Below, one piece after another: positions 44,314 through 52,565 of a stretch of DNA of 61,943 nucleotides. Source of the DNA: Peptococcaceae bacterium BICA1-8. GTDB lineage: Bacteria; Bacillota; Peptococcia; Peptococcales; BICA1-8. The notes below the pieces were generated by a model. That model was not told the origin of the DNA, searched no databases, and saw nothing but the letters and a program-made list of their open reading frames with translations. Made by a program: the position numbers and the translations under genes. The first letter of the stretch is position 1; the number at the start of each line of letters is the position of its first letter. The stretch spans positions 1 to 61,943 of the forward strand of contig JUEF01000082.1 in the NCBI GenBank assembly GCA_000802045.1. Direction: 5' to 3'.

Positions 44314-45481
44314 CGTTATCCCTCCCAAACCATATTTTCAGCATTTCGTCCTCAAATTTGGCTCTTTTTATTGAGAAATCTAAAAGAGTTCTGGGAAGAG
44401 TAATATTTCTCTTTATGCTTCCAGCCTTAATAATCAGTTGATCACCCTTTTGATTTAGGGAAAGATCCTTTTTATCCATGAAAGGCATAACTATTCCAAA
44501 AATATAATCGTCTCCATCTTTTTCAACTTTTTGAGCCCTTCCATTATATTTTATTTCAATAGGATCTTCCTCTTTAAAAACCTCTACAGCCATCCTGTTA
44601 AGCATTGTCATTCCAACAACCTCCGTCTCAAAGAGAGGAGCATAAAATATAGGTATCGGCATGAAGCTTTCAGTTATATCCACTTTGTATTTTGCCTGAA
44701 TATCCTTCCACACCTTGAAATAATTATCTGTTACATTTTCCGGAATTACTCTGTTGACAATTACAGCATCTACATTAAAATCATAGATATTTAAATAAGT
44801 AAAGCTTCGCTGAGCTTCCTTGATCACCATCTTTTCAGGATTAACAACGATTCTAATACTTGTTATCTCCCTATCAGAAAATATTTTTTTCATCTCATCC
44901 AGCTGATAATACATGTTGTCAATTTCATCAAGAACTTGGCCAGATGGCATTGGTATTTTAAGAATAGATTCAGCAATTGGACCTACCATTTTGATAGCCT
45001 TTTTCTTAATGGGAAAAAGCTTTTCCATCCACCACCTGAGCATCTCAGGAAAACTCAGCAATGCAAGAGTTTCTCCCGTTGGGGCGCAATCAATGATGAT
45101 TACATCAAACCTATCTTCCTTATAGTATTTTAGTATCCGAAGCAAGCTAAGCAGGTCTTCCATACCAGGAAAAACGGTTAGTTCCTGGGTTGTTATATCT
45201 TTTACAGCCTTAGAAGTAAAGAGCTCTGTTAAATATTTTTGGACTTTACCCCAGCCTTCCTCAACTTCATGTATTACATCTATTTCTTGGGCCCAGAGAT
45301 TTTTCGAGATCTCTACTGGTTCGTTAGATAACTTGATATCAAGGCAATCCCCCAGGCTATGGGCAGGATCAGTGCTGACTACAAGAGTTTTAATTCCTTT
45401 CTTGGCACTTTTTACTGCCGTTGCTGCAGCAATACTTGTTTTTCCAACTCCGCCTTTACCAGTGTACAAGATTATCCTCAT
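44306..45481 (-). CDS. ArsA/GET3-family ATPase with HSP20-like tail
   Basis: 391 aa. Deviant Walker A GKGGVGKTSIAAATAV and switch regions (VVSTDPAHSLGD, IIIDCAPTGETLALL) of the ArsA/GET3 ATPases; one ATPase half only. The C-terminal ~70 residues (DDYIFGIVMPFMDKKDLSLN..DFSIKRAKFEDEMLKIWFG) form an HSP20-like beta domain as in bacterial/archaeal GET3-type proteins. No arsB or arsC is nearby, so arsenite export is not shown; membrane-protein targeting is an alternative. Under MarR control by context. Confidence 0.88.
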   Translation of the reverse strand: MRIILYTGKGGVGKTSIAAATAVKSAKKGIKTLVVSTDPAHSLGDCLDIKLSNEPVEISKNLWAQEIDVIHEVEEGWGKVQKYLTELFTSKAVKDITTQELTVFPGMEDLLSLLRILKYYKEDRFDVIIIDCAPTGETLALLSFPEMLRWWMEKLFPIKKKAIKMVGPIAESILKIPMPSGQVLDEIDNMYYQLDEMKKIFSDREITSIRIVVNPEKMVIKEAQRSFTYLNIYDFNVDAVIVNRVIPENVTDNYFKVWKDIQAKYKVDITESFMPIPIFYAPLFETEVVGMTMLNRMAVEVFKEEDPIEIKYNGRAQKVEKDGDDYIFGIVMPFMDKKDLSLNQKGDQLIIKAGSIKRNITLPRTLLDFSIKRAKFEDEMLKIWFGRDNDE

Positions 45482-45531
45482 AATATTTCCTCCTTAAATT
45501 TATTATCTAAATATGGTGTTTGTTTCTTTAT

Positions 45532-45555
45532 GCGAATACTACGTTTGCCGAAGTA
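45532..45555. promoter_or_regulatory. MarR operator 1 (before arsA)
   Basis: On the minus strand TACTTCGGCAAACG-TAGTATTCGC, including the inverted arms CGAATACT / AGTATTCG. It matches the site at 46084-46107 at about 18 of 24 positions. It lies ~50 bp upstream of arsA; its TAGTAT may be the -10 of an arsA promoter. Confidence 0.7.
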
Positions 45556-45567
45556 TTCGTTAATTTA

Positions 45568-45588
45568 AAATGCCCATTTCGGGCATTT
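45568..45588 (-). terminator. Terminator overlapping the marR stop
   Basis: AAATGCCC-GAAAT-GGGCATTT stem after the marR stop (last bases shared with it), followed by TTAAATT, a weak T-tract. It lies between marR and operator 1, so arsA may have its own promoter. Confidence 0.7.
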
Positions 45589-46072
45589 ATTCAATAATAA
45601 TTTTCTTTATTTCATTATTATCCTGCGTATTTGGGATTGCAGTATCCAGCTTTTTCTGAAGATTGTGCACTACCTTGAGAATTATGCCCATCATGAACTG
45701 TTTTTCTTCTTCTGTCAAATCATCAACTATCATGTTAATGTACTCAGATATCATTCCCTTTAAGCTTTTAACGAGCTTTGTACCATCCTCTGTAAGTCTT
45801 AGTATTACAATCCTCCTATCTTTCTCACTCCTGTCTCTTTGGACATACCTACTCTTTACAAGCCTGTCAACTATTCCAGTCGCTGTACTCATAGGGGAAT
45901 TTATATATTCTACCAACTCCGTCATTGTTATTTCTTTTCTTTTATCCAAAAACAGCATAGCAAAAATCTCAGATTTAGAAAACTTCAAATCAAGATTTAT
46001 CCATTCTTCGGGGAAAAAGAGCTTTTTGATATTTTCAATAAACAAATCCCCCATATTATCATAATCAAACAT
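45587..46072 (-). CDS. MarR-family transcriptional regulator
   Basis: 161 aa from the ATG at 46072 (GGAGG 8 nt upstream). MarR winged helix: SEIFAMLFLDKRKEITMTELVEYINSPMSTATGIVDRLVKSRYVQRDRSEKDRRIVILRLTEDG. Typical MarR length with C-terminal dimer helix. Two near-identical operators flank it, one in its own promoter and one before arsA; it likely represses both. Confidence 0.93.
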   Translation of the reverse strand: MFDYDNMGDLFIENIKKLFFPEEWINLDLKFSKSEIFAMLFLDKRKEITMTELVEYINSPMSTATGIVDRLVKSRYVQRDRSEKDRRIVILRLTEDGTKLVKSLKGMISEYINMIVDDLTEEEKQFMMGIILKVVHNLQKKLDTAIPNTQDNNEIKKIIIE

Positions 46073-46083
46073 TACCTCGTCCT

Positions 46084-46107
46084 CCAAATATTTCGCATGT
46101 CGAAGTA
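46084..46107. promoter_or_regulatory. MarR operator 2 (marR promoter)
   Basis: Minus-strand TACTTCGACATGCG-AAATATTTGG; shares TACTTCGNCANNCG with operator 1. It starts about 10 bp after the -10 element and overlaps the marR ribosome site, consistent with autorepression. Confidence 0.7.
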
Positions 46108-46117
46108 CCTTGCTTTT

Positions 46118-46146
46118 ATAATAATCCTCTTTTACTTTTTTGTCAA
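46118..46146 (-). promoter_or_regulatory. Sigma-A promoter of marR
   Basis: Minus-strand consensus -35 TTGACA (46141-46146) and -10 TATTAT (46118-46123) with an optimal 17-bp spacer. One of the best promoters in the window. Transcription start near 46111. Confidence 0.85.
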
Positions 46147-46191
46147 CATATATGTCGTGTCATGCATTCCTAGAGATTATTCCTTTAATGC

Positions 46192-47061
46192 TCACCCATT
46201 TACAATCTCGCCCCCATTGGGGTGCATCACCTGACCCGTCATATATGATCCATCATCTGAGGCAAGGAATACATAACATGGTGCAATCTCCTCAGGCTGC
46301 CCTGGACGCTGCATAGGTGTTGTGGATCCAAAGGTTGCTACCTGTTCAGCAGGAAAACTTGCCGGAATCAAGGGAGTCCAGATGGGTCCTGGTGCTACAC
46401 TATTGACTCGTATACCCCTTTGGGCTAGGGACAGAGCAAGGGAACGAGTAAAGGACACGATGGATCCTTTTGTTGAGGAATAGTCAATCAATACGGGATT
46501 GCCCTTATAGGCTGTTACTGATGCAGTATTTATAATAGAACTTCCCTGCTTTAAGTACTTCAACGCAGCCTTACTCATATAGAAACAGGAAAATATATTT
46601 GTCTTAAAGGTTCTTTCCATCTGCTGGGAGGTAATATCCTCGAAATTAGTCTGTACGTGCTGTTCAGCAGCATTATTAACCAAAATATCCAACTTACCCA
46701 GGGTTTTGACTGTCTCTTCTGTAGCCTTTTTGCAGAATTCTTCATCACCCACATCTCCAGCTATTAAAAGACACCGTTGGCCCTCCTCTTCAATCTGTTT
46801 TTTTGTTTCCTCCGCATCCTTATTTTCACTTAGATATACGATGGCAATATCGGCACCCTCTTTAGCAAAATATATTGAAACTGATTTACCAATACCACTA
46901 TCTCCACCCGTAATTAGAGCAACTTTTTTGTACAGCTTGCCGCTTCCTTTATAAGAAGGATCTTCTGAAATAGGTTGTGGATTCATTAATGTTTCAAGCC
47001 CAGGCTGCTGATTCTGATGCTGTGGTGGCTGAATTACCTTTTCTTTAGGCTTTGTTGGCAT
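46192..47061 (-). CDS. Short-chain dehydrogenase/reductase (YghA/YhdF-like)
   Basis: 289-aa SDR. N-terminal proline/glutamine-rich tail, then the cofactor motif TGGDSGIGKSVSIYFAKEGAD, LVNNAAEQ, the catalytic Ser (NTASVTAYKG) and Tyr-Lys (DYSSTKGSI), and VAPGPIWTPL. Long N-tail plus TGGDSGIG is the YghA/YhdF/'general stress' SDR type; the substrate is unknown. Monocistronic, AAAGGAG upstream. Confidence 0.93.
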   Translation of the reverse strand: MPTKPKEKVIQPPQHQNQQPGLETLMNPQPISEDPSYKGSGKLYKKVALITGGDSGIGKSVSIYFAKEGADIAIVYLSENKDAEETKKQIEEEGQRCLLIAGDVGDEEFCKKATEETVKTLGKLDILVNNAAEQHVQTNFEDITSQQMERTFKTNIFSCFYMSKAALKYLKQGSSIINTASVTAYKGNPVLIDYSSTKGSIVSFTRSLALSLAQRGIRVNSVAPGPIWTPLIPASFPAEQVATFGSTTPMQRPGQPEEIAPCYVFLASDDGSYMTGQVMHPNGGEIVNG

Positions 47062-47124
47062 AGTATTTCTCCTTTAAAATATATTTTTCTTATGTTTTTA
47101 CTTTAATAACTCATTTATACAAAA

Positions 47125-47165
47125 ATAAAAAAAGCATGACCCCGGTTAAATGCCGAACTCATGCC
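47125..47165 (-). terminator. Terminator of the decayed gene at 47174
   Basis: GCATGA..CGG-loop-CCG..TCATGC hairpin then TTTTTTT on the minus strand, 9 bp after the stop of the pseudogene upstream of it. Confidence 0.8.
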
Positions 47166-47173
47166 CTTTAGCT

Positions 47174-47440
47174 CTAACAGTAACTTTTTTTACCTACCGA
47201 ACAGTTGCATGAACCTTCGTCTTTTAATTTTGGACCTTTTTCTGCTTCAATAATAAATGATGCAACAAAATCCTCTATTTTCCTCTCAGGTACCCAGCCT
47301 TTCACAATCTCTCTACTATTTTTAATTTTAAACTAGGAATCATCTAGATTCTTTTCATTTTTCATATTCAAATTTATTTCTAGTCCGAATCCTCGTGGAA
47401 AATATCTTATATCTATCCCCTAAGCATTATTTATATAACT
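47174..47440 (-). pseudogene. Amber-interrupted small gene (Cys-rich C-terminus)
   Basis: A minus-strand reading frame from about 47419 down to 47174 translates cleanly (GIDIRYFPRGFGLEINLNM, then after a stop FKIKNSREIVKGWVPERKI, DFVASFIIEAEKGPKLKDEG and a final SCNCSVGKKSYC). It is broken by in-frame TAG at 47333-47335 and 47420-47422. Both could be TGG (Trp) to TAG changes. TAG is also the normal stop of real genes here (gcvPB, idh), so decay is likelier than recoding. A GTG start for only the last 43 codons (47305) is possible but weakly supported. Family unknown. The rest of 47062-47513 is AT-rich. Confidence 0.55.
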
Positions 47441-47513
47441 TTTAACCAATAGAAGCTATTTTTCATAAGATATATCAAAGTATTTCATGAAATAATTAAA
47501 GGAGGTTTATTCC

Positions 47514-48665
47514 GTGTCTGATCCGAAAAGACAACAGCAACCTATTTTTCCAGGACCATGCCCAATTGACCCTGAATTAGGAATCCCGGTATGTCCACCC
47601 CCCACTGAAATAGATATTATCAAAGTAAAAAAAGTTTTCAATGAATGCATGCATTCACAAGTTGAAGAAGTTGTAATTGATGTTGATAAATTTATTTGTA
47701 AGATTACTACCCAAGCTCAAGAGGTAGAATGTTTATCGGCAACAGCGAGTAATGTAAATTGCCAAGTTCTGGACCAAAATATAGTTAGAGTAACTTTTGA
47801 TTTAGAAGTTTGTACCAGTATACCCTTAGATACCGGTGGCTTCGAAATTGTATGTGAAACCAGAGAAATATCTAAAACATTTAGGATTGACAGAGCTGGT
47901 GAAAACGGCCTTAATGTCCAATGTCACGTTTTCCCGACATGTCTATTCTGCTTCATCTCTAGAAGAGATAAGTGTATGTGTATATTTGATAACTTTGTTG
48001 AAGAAGCTTTTCAAAATCTACCTGATAACGAAGTGAAAAGGAACTTTCTTAACCTTTATAACCAATATAGTCCTTTAATAGCCCAGATAATTAGAGTTAG
48101 ACCTGATCTCTCTTTAAAAGCATATAAACTGTTTAGTAAATATTCACCGTTAATACAATATTGTATTAATGAAAATTATGGCCATGATATGCAAATTAAA
48201 GAAGAAAATATAGTAAAAATTGTACCTTTTATAGAAGAACTAAAAAATGAGATAAAAAGGGCAAATTTAGATAAAACTCCTGAAGGTGATAATCTAGTTG
48301 CTTTATTTAACCAATTTACTGAACTCAATAGGTATGAGGGTCAAAGTCTTGCAAGCTTGCTTAAGAATAATAATGTCACCCATCAGATTAATGGTAAGGT
48401 AGGTACTACTTCTCAAAATTCTATTCAGTGTATTAAACCAATCGGAGTTAAGGAAGTAACTTGCTGTGTGGGAGTTTTAATCTTAATTAAAGTAGATTCG
48501 GAGGTTCAATTATTAATTCCAACTTATGGTTATCCCGCACCTCCACCTGAATGTGGTGAATTCTTAGGAGAATGTCCAACAGACTTTACACCTGAATGGC
48601 CTCCATATCCACCTCAAACAGGTTTCGGAGGCGGAGGAACTAGCGGATGTAAAGAATGCAAATAA
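47514..48665 (+). CDS. Cys-rich coat-like protein with Pro/Gly tail, function unknown
   Basis: 383 aa starting at GTG after AAAGGAGG. Proline-rich start (PGPCPIDPELGIPVCPPP), a beta-rich cysteine-containing domain (residues ~45-170, VVIDVDKFICKITTQAQ..RVTFDLEVC..CHVFPTCLFCFISRRDKC), a helical middle, then a Pro/Gly/Cys tail (PPPECGEFLGECPTD, GFGGGGTSGCKECK). Composition suggests a spore coat or surface protein, but no family is certain. Its 3' part is duplicated as a decayed copy at 50664. Has its own terminator. Confidence 0.75.
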   Translation: MSDPKRQQQPIFPGPCPIDPELGIPVCPPPTEIDIIKVKKVFNECMHSQVEEVVIDVDKFICKITTQAQEVECLSATASNVNCQVLDQNIVRVTFDLEVCTSIPLDTGGFEIVCETREISKTFRIDRAGENGLNVQCHVFPTCLFCFISRRDKCMCIFDNFVEEAFQNLPDNEVKRNFLNLYNQYSPLIAQIIRVRPDLSLKAYKLFSKYSPLIQYCINENYGHDMQIKEENIVKIVPFIEELKNEIKRANLDKTPEGDNLVALFNQFTELNRYEGQSLASLLKNNNVTHQINGKVGTTSQNSIQCIKPIGVKEVTCCVGVLILIKVDSEVQLLIPTYGYPAPPPECGEFLGECPTDFTPEWPPYPPQTGFGGGGTSGCKECK

Positions 48666-48666
48666 C

Positions 48667-48707
48667 AAAAAAAATCGCCCTACCTAGAGGGCAATTTTTT
48701 TTGTTTA
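48667..48707 (+). terminator. Terminator of the Cys-rich gene
   Basis: GCCCTACCTAGAGGGC hairpin, A-run before, TTTTTTTT after. A matching hairpin follows the decayed copy at about 50907-50934, so the terminator was duplicated with the gene. Confidence 0.85.
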
Positions 48708-48993
48708 AGAACATTATTCTATGCAGTACTCACCTAAATCTATCTTAGAAAAGATGCCCTGTTGTTTTATATTTCCAGTTATAGGTCCATACATAACTTA
48801 CCCCTATACGGTTCAAGGTAATAGCAAAGTCTGATGGAATATCTCCTGTTTATTTGCACCACTATGTTTCCTTATATTGAATTATTTTGATTTTTAATCG
48901 CCTGGTTATGATTATATCATCTGCTATTGGTGGAGCCATTGCGGCTTCTAGTGGTGCAGACTTTTTATGTAAAAGGGTATTTAAAAATAAATA
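48708..48993. other. Intergenic region without clear gene
   Basis: No convincing gene. A short plus-strand frame near 48909 reads MIISSAIGGAIAASSGADFL and runs into the 3' end of pdxT; it may be a remnant of a membrane protein, but has no ribosome site. Confidence 0.4.
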
Positions 48994-49572
48994 CTATATT
49001 GTTTTATTTACAAGTCTAACAAAATATTGATGTACTCTTATATCTTCTGTTAATTCGGGATGAAAGGAAGCTGCTAGACAATTCCCTTGCTTCACGAAAA
49101 TAATCTTTTCATTATCAAGCTTACATAAAACCTCAACATTTGGGCTAGTAGCCTCAATATATGGTGCTCTAATAAAAATTGCCTTAAAAGGTTCATCGCC
49201 TAATGCTGATATATTCAAAGACCGCTCAAAACTTTCCCGTTGCCTCCCGAAGGCGTTTCTTCTCACGATTATATCCATTAAACCCAGTCTAAACTGCTCA
49301 CTATCTACAATATCTTTTGCTAACATAACCATTCCTGCACATGTCCCCAAAATAGGCATGCCATGATTGGCCTTTTCTAAAATCTTGTCTCCTAGATTAA
49401 ATTGTTGCATAAGCAGGCCTATGGTTGTACTTTCACCACCGGGAATTATCAGGCCGTCTATATCATCTAATTGAGATGATTTTTTAATTTCTATAGCTTC
49501 TACCTTACATTTCTTCAAGGCCTCAATATGCTCTCTAAAGGCTCCCTGTAATGCTAGTACTCCTATTTTCAT
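48994..49572 (-). CDS. pdxT: Pyridoxal 5'-phosphate synthase glutaminase subunit
   Basis: Glutaminase of PLP synthase, 192 aa from the ATG at 49572 (GAGG 8 nt upstream). Class I amidotransferase triad: nucleophile Cys in ILGTCAGMVML, and His-Glu in SFHPELTED near the end. Opens MKIGVLALQGAFREH with IIPGGESTTIG. Immediately follows pdxS with a 1-nt gap. The genome makes its own PLP, used by GcvP, DpaL and YggS in this window. Confidence 0.97.
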   Translation of the reverse strand: MKIGVLALQGAFREHIEALKKCKVEAIEIKKSSQLDDIDGLIIPGGESTTIGLLMQQFNLGDKILEKANHGMPILGTCAGMVMLAKDIVDSEQFRLGLMDIIVRRNAFGRQRESFERSLNISALGDEPFKAIFIRAPYIEATSPNVEVLCKLDNEKIIFVKQGNCLAASFHPELTEDIRVHQYFVRLVNKTI

Positions 49573-49573
49573 A

Positions 49574-50455
49574 TTACCAGCCTCTATCCTGCATTCTTTC
49601 TTCAGTCTTAATATTATGTATCTCAATACCAACCATTGCTTCACCTAAATCTTTTGAAATTTCAGCTAAAATCTGAGGATCATTATAATGGGTAGTCGCA
49701 GCAACAATTGCTCTTGCCCTCTTAGCTGGATCACCTGATTTAAAAATACCCGATCCAACGAATACCCCATCAACACCTAGTTGCATCATTAATGCAGCAT
49801 CAGCAGGAGTCGCAATTCCACCAGCAGCAAAATTTACTACCGGTAACTTACCTGTTTTATGCACTTCTTTTACTAATTCATATGGAGCACCCATGTCTTT
49901 GGCAGCAGTCATTAACTCCTCTTCAGGCAAATTAACCAATCTTTTTAGTTCACCATTTACTTGCCTAAAATGCTTAACAGCTTCTACAATATTCCCTGTA
50001 CCAGGTTCTCCTTTTGTTCTAATCATAGCAGCACCTTCACCAATACGACGTAGCGCTTCACCTAAATTTCTACAACCACATATAAATGGTACTGTGAAAA
50101 GGTTTTTATTTATATGAAATAAATCGTCTGCTGGTGTTAATACTTCACTTTCATCAATATAATCAACACCTAGACCTTCCAAAATTTGGGCTTCTACAAA
50201 ATGTCCAATTCGTGCTTTAGCCATAACAGGAATTGTAACAGCATCCATAATTCTTAAAATTATCGTAGGGTCAGCCATTCTTGCTACTCCTCCAGCGGCT
50301 CTTATATCAGCTGGGACTCTTTCTAAAGCCATCACTGCACATGCTCCCGCTTCCTCAGCGATTTTAGCCTGTTCAGGTGTAGTTACATCCATAATAACTC
50401 CACCTTTCAACATTTCAGCCAATCCTTTTTTTACTGCCCATGTTCCTTGACTCAT
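49574..50455 (-). CDS. pdxS: Pyridoxal 5'-phosphate synthase synthase subunit
   Basis: 293-aa PdxS (SNZ) barrel that builds PLP from ribose-5-phosphate, glyceraldehyde-3-phosphate and PdxT-derived ammonia. [81 protein letters not shown]. Full length. Confidence 0.98.
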   Translation of the reverse strand: MSQGTWAVKKGLAEMLKGGVIMDVTTPEQAKIAEEAGACAVMALERVPADIRAAGGVARMADPTIILRIMDAVTIPVMAKARIGHFVEAQILEGLGVDYIDESEVLTPADDLFHINKNLFTVPFICGCRNLGEALRRIGEGAAMIRTKGEPGTGNIVEAVKHFRQVNGELKRLVNLPEEELMTAAKDMGAPYELVKEVHKTGKLPVVNFAAGGIATPADAALMMQLGVDGVFVGSGIFKSGDPAKRARAIVAATTHYNDPQILAEISKDLGEAMVGIEIHNIKTEERMQDRGW

Positions 50456-50663
50456 ATAATCAATACCTCCTAGATTTTGTTATAAATAATTTGCTCATTT
50501 ATAAATAATACATGTGTTAATATTATTAATGAAAGGTTAACACATAATTGTCCTTATCAAAAGTGACAGTTTCATAGTTTTTAAAGGGGACAGTTTCTTT
50601 GAATATCTACAAGAGCCAGCATAGTTAGCTTTACCTTTATTCTCCACTTACTTGACATTGGAG

Positions 50664-50956
50664 AAAATTTAGATAACACTCCTGAAGGTAATAATCTGGT
50701 TAATTTATTTAACCAATTTACTGAACTCAATAAGTATGAAGGTCAAAGTCTTGCAAGCCTGCTTAAAAATAATATTCTCAACCGGAATAATAGTAAAACA
50801 GCTACTTCTCAAAATTCTATTCAGTGTATTAAACCAATCGGAGACAAGGAAGTAATTGCTGTATTGGAGTTTAATATCCCGCAGCGGATGTAAAGGATGC
50901 AAAAAGAAATTGCCCTACAGGGCTATTTCTTTTGTTATTAAGAACATTATTCTATG
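50664..50956 (+). pseudogene. Decayed 3' copy of the Cys-rich gene at 47514
   Basis: Closely matches 48260-48723 (about 80-90% identity by eye) but lacks a start, lost about 165 bp of the Pro/Gly tail, and carries other lesions; it ends in the same GCGGATGTAAA stop and retains the terminator and the following AAGAACATTATTCTATG. 50456-50663 otherwise holds AT-rich sequence and a GGGGACAGTTTCTTT word. A partial duplication, now broken. Confidence 0.85.
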
Positions 50957-50978
50957 AAAAAGCAATAGCTTGAAAAGG

Positions 50979-51818
50979 TTAGCTAATATAATAACCTATT
51001 CCAATAGTGCCGGGACCTACATGCATACCAATCACCGGTCCTAGAGCCTTTACTTTAACTTCTCTTTTTAATTTTAATTCCAGTATTTTGGCTATTTCTG
51101 ACGCTTCTAGGGGACAATTAACATGACCTACTGTTAATCCCTCTATTTCTATATTATTAATATCTCTTTCTAAAAAATTGATGGTTTTCTCTAAAGCCTT
51201 TTTATTATTTCTTACTTTTTCAACTACTGCTACTTGGCCATCCTTAAAAGTCAATATAGGCTTAATATCTAGGATACTACCCACTAAGTATTGAGCCCCC
51301 CCTATTCGTCCTCCTTTTTTTAAATATTCCAAAGTTGCAGGAACAAATAGAAATTTACTTTTAGTTATCATTTCCTGAATATTTTTCATAATAGACTCGA
51401 AATCATCTCCATTAGCTGCCCCTTGGGCTGCATGTAATACTACATTACCCATACAAGCTCCCCGGGAATCAAATATTTCTATTCTGCCCGCTGGATATTT
51501 TTCTAAACTAGTATTTTTAGCCATGACTGCTGATGAATAAGTACCACTTAAGTTAGCTGAAATAAAAATTGCACATATGTCATTCCCTTCCTCTAAAATT
51601 TTTAGAAAACCCTGCTTAATTTCCAAAGGGGATGGTTGAGAAGTGGTAGGAAGCCCTTCTTTTTCTAGCAACTCATAAAATTGACTATCATCAATTTCTG
51701 TTTCTTTTATGGACTTGTTATTATAATTGACTGTCAGCGGGATTACTGTGATATCATACTTTTCAATTATTTCTTTATCTAAATAGGCGGTGCTATCGGT
51801 CACAATTTTAATAGCCAA
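50979..51818 (-). CDS. DegV family fatty-acid-binding protein
   Basis: 279 aa starting at TTG (AGGAG 9 nt before). DegV fold: IVTDSTAYLDKEIIEKYDI, TTSQPSPLEIKQGFL (fatty acid-binding Ser), IFISANLSGTYSSAVMA. C-terminal GPVIGMHVGPGTIGIGYY. Family members bind fatty acids as FakB partners of the fatty-acid kinase FakA; no fakA is nearby. Confidence 0.93.
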   Translation of the reverse strand: MAIKIVTDSTAYLDKEIIEKYDITVIPLTVNYNNKSIKETEIDDSQFYELLEKEGLPTTSQPSPLEIKQGFLKILEEGNDICAIFISANLSGTYSSAVMAKNTSLEKYPAGRIEIFDSRGACMGNVVLHAAQGAANGDDFESIMKNIQEMITKSKFLFVPATLEYLKKGGRIGGAQYLVGSILDIKPILTFKDGQVAVVEKVRNNKKALEKTINFLERDINNIEIEGLTVGHVNCPLEASEIAKILELKLKREVKVKALGPVIGMHVGPGTIGIGYYIS

Positions 51819-51965
51819 TTTAAATCACTCCTAACATCACCTTGAAAAACATAATTCTAGACCTCATATATCTTATGAAAATTATTTTCTTTTGGAATAC
51901 AGAATTAATTCCAAACTACAGGTACATACAAGGCAAAGATTAGAGAATTCTCTATTAGCGGAGAA

Positions 51966-52001
51966 ATAAAAATGACCCATTGATTTCAAAATCAATGGGT
52001 C
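51966..52001 (-). terminator. Terminator of the DUF2703 gene
   Basis: Perfect long stem GACCCATTGATTT / AAATCAATGGGTC followed by a TTTTTAT tract on the minus strand, 26 bp after the DUF2703 stop. Confidence 0.92.
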
Positions 52002-52026
52002 TTTAGCTTACTATTATAAATTGGTG

Positions 52027-52473
52027 TTAACAGCACCCGCTACTACTGCAATCGCAACCGCATCCAGAATTTTTTGCTGGTGCTGTTGTTTTTTCTCCTA
52101 TACCCAATACCTTGTATGCCGCCTGACGGATGGCCTTTGCAGGTATATCTTCATACTCATTGCCTTCAAACATTATAGTTCGACAATAGGTATCAGTTCC
52201 CAGTAAATCAGTACAGGAACTACAGTAATTATTTGATACCTTGATATCCAAAATATCTTCAAGGGCAACTCCATTGAAGAGGATAACATTTGATTGGGGA
52301 ATTTGGGTATCGTCAAGTTTAGTCTCAATAAATTCTACCTCAATGCCCTGTGGTTGTAATGCTCTGGTTAGTCTTTTTACTTCATTATAAAGATTTTCCC
52401 CCGTATCATAACAACGGTCGCAGGTATCTCCAGCCACATCAAGATGCTTCCATTCAATTCTAAGTGTTTTCAT
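52027..52473 (-). CDS. DUF2703 protein with Cys-rich tail
   Basis: 148 aa. DUF2703 domain (LRIEWKHLDVAGDTCDRCYDTG..EFIETKLDDTQIPQSNVILFNG) with CSSC and a terminal CGCDCSSSGCC. Thioredoxin-like fold is expected with CDRC as active pair; the tail looks metal-binding. Family members occur near arsenic/heavy-metal genes. Standing alone here with its own terminator. Confidence 0.85.
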   Translation of the reverse strand: MKTLRIEWKHLDVAGDTCDRCYDTGENLYNEVKRLTRALQPQGIEVEFIETKLDDTQIPQSNVILFNGVALEDILDIKVSNNYCSSCTDLLGTDTYCRTIMFEGNEYEDIPAKAIRQAAYKVLGIGEKTTAPAKNSGCGCDCSSSGCC

Positions 52474-52565
52474 TTATAAACCTCCTAATAGTTATAATTA
52501 ATTGTGCTTCTATATATAAAGACGGAGGTTTGAACAAAAGGACGCATTATTTTAATATTTAGGAA

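Noticed and set aside
45663..46064. 133-aa plus-strand ORF
   Set aside because: Antisense of marR, whose motifs and promoter are clear.
47333..47422. Pyrrolysine recoding of TAG
   Set aside because: TAG is an ordinary stop for gcvPB and idh here, no pyl genes are visible, and the product is not an MttB-type methyltransferase.
50705..50902. 65-aa minus-strand ORF
   Set aside because: Antisense to the decayed copy of the Cys-rich gene, whose plus-strand similarity is clear.
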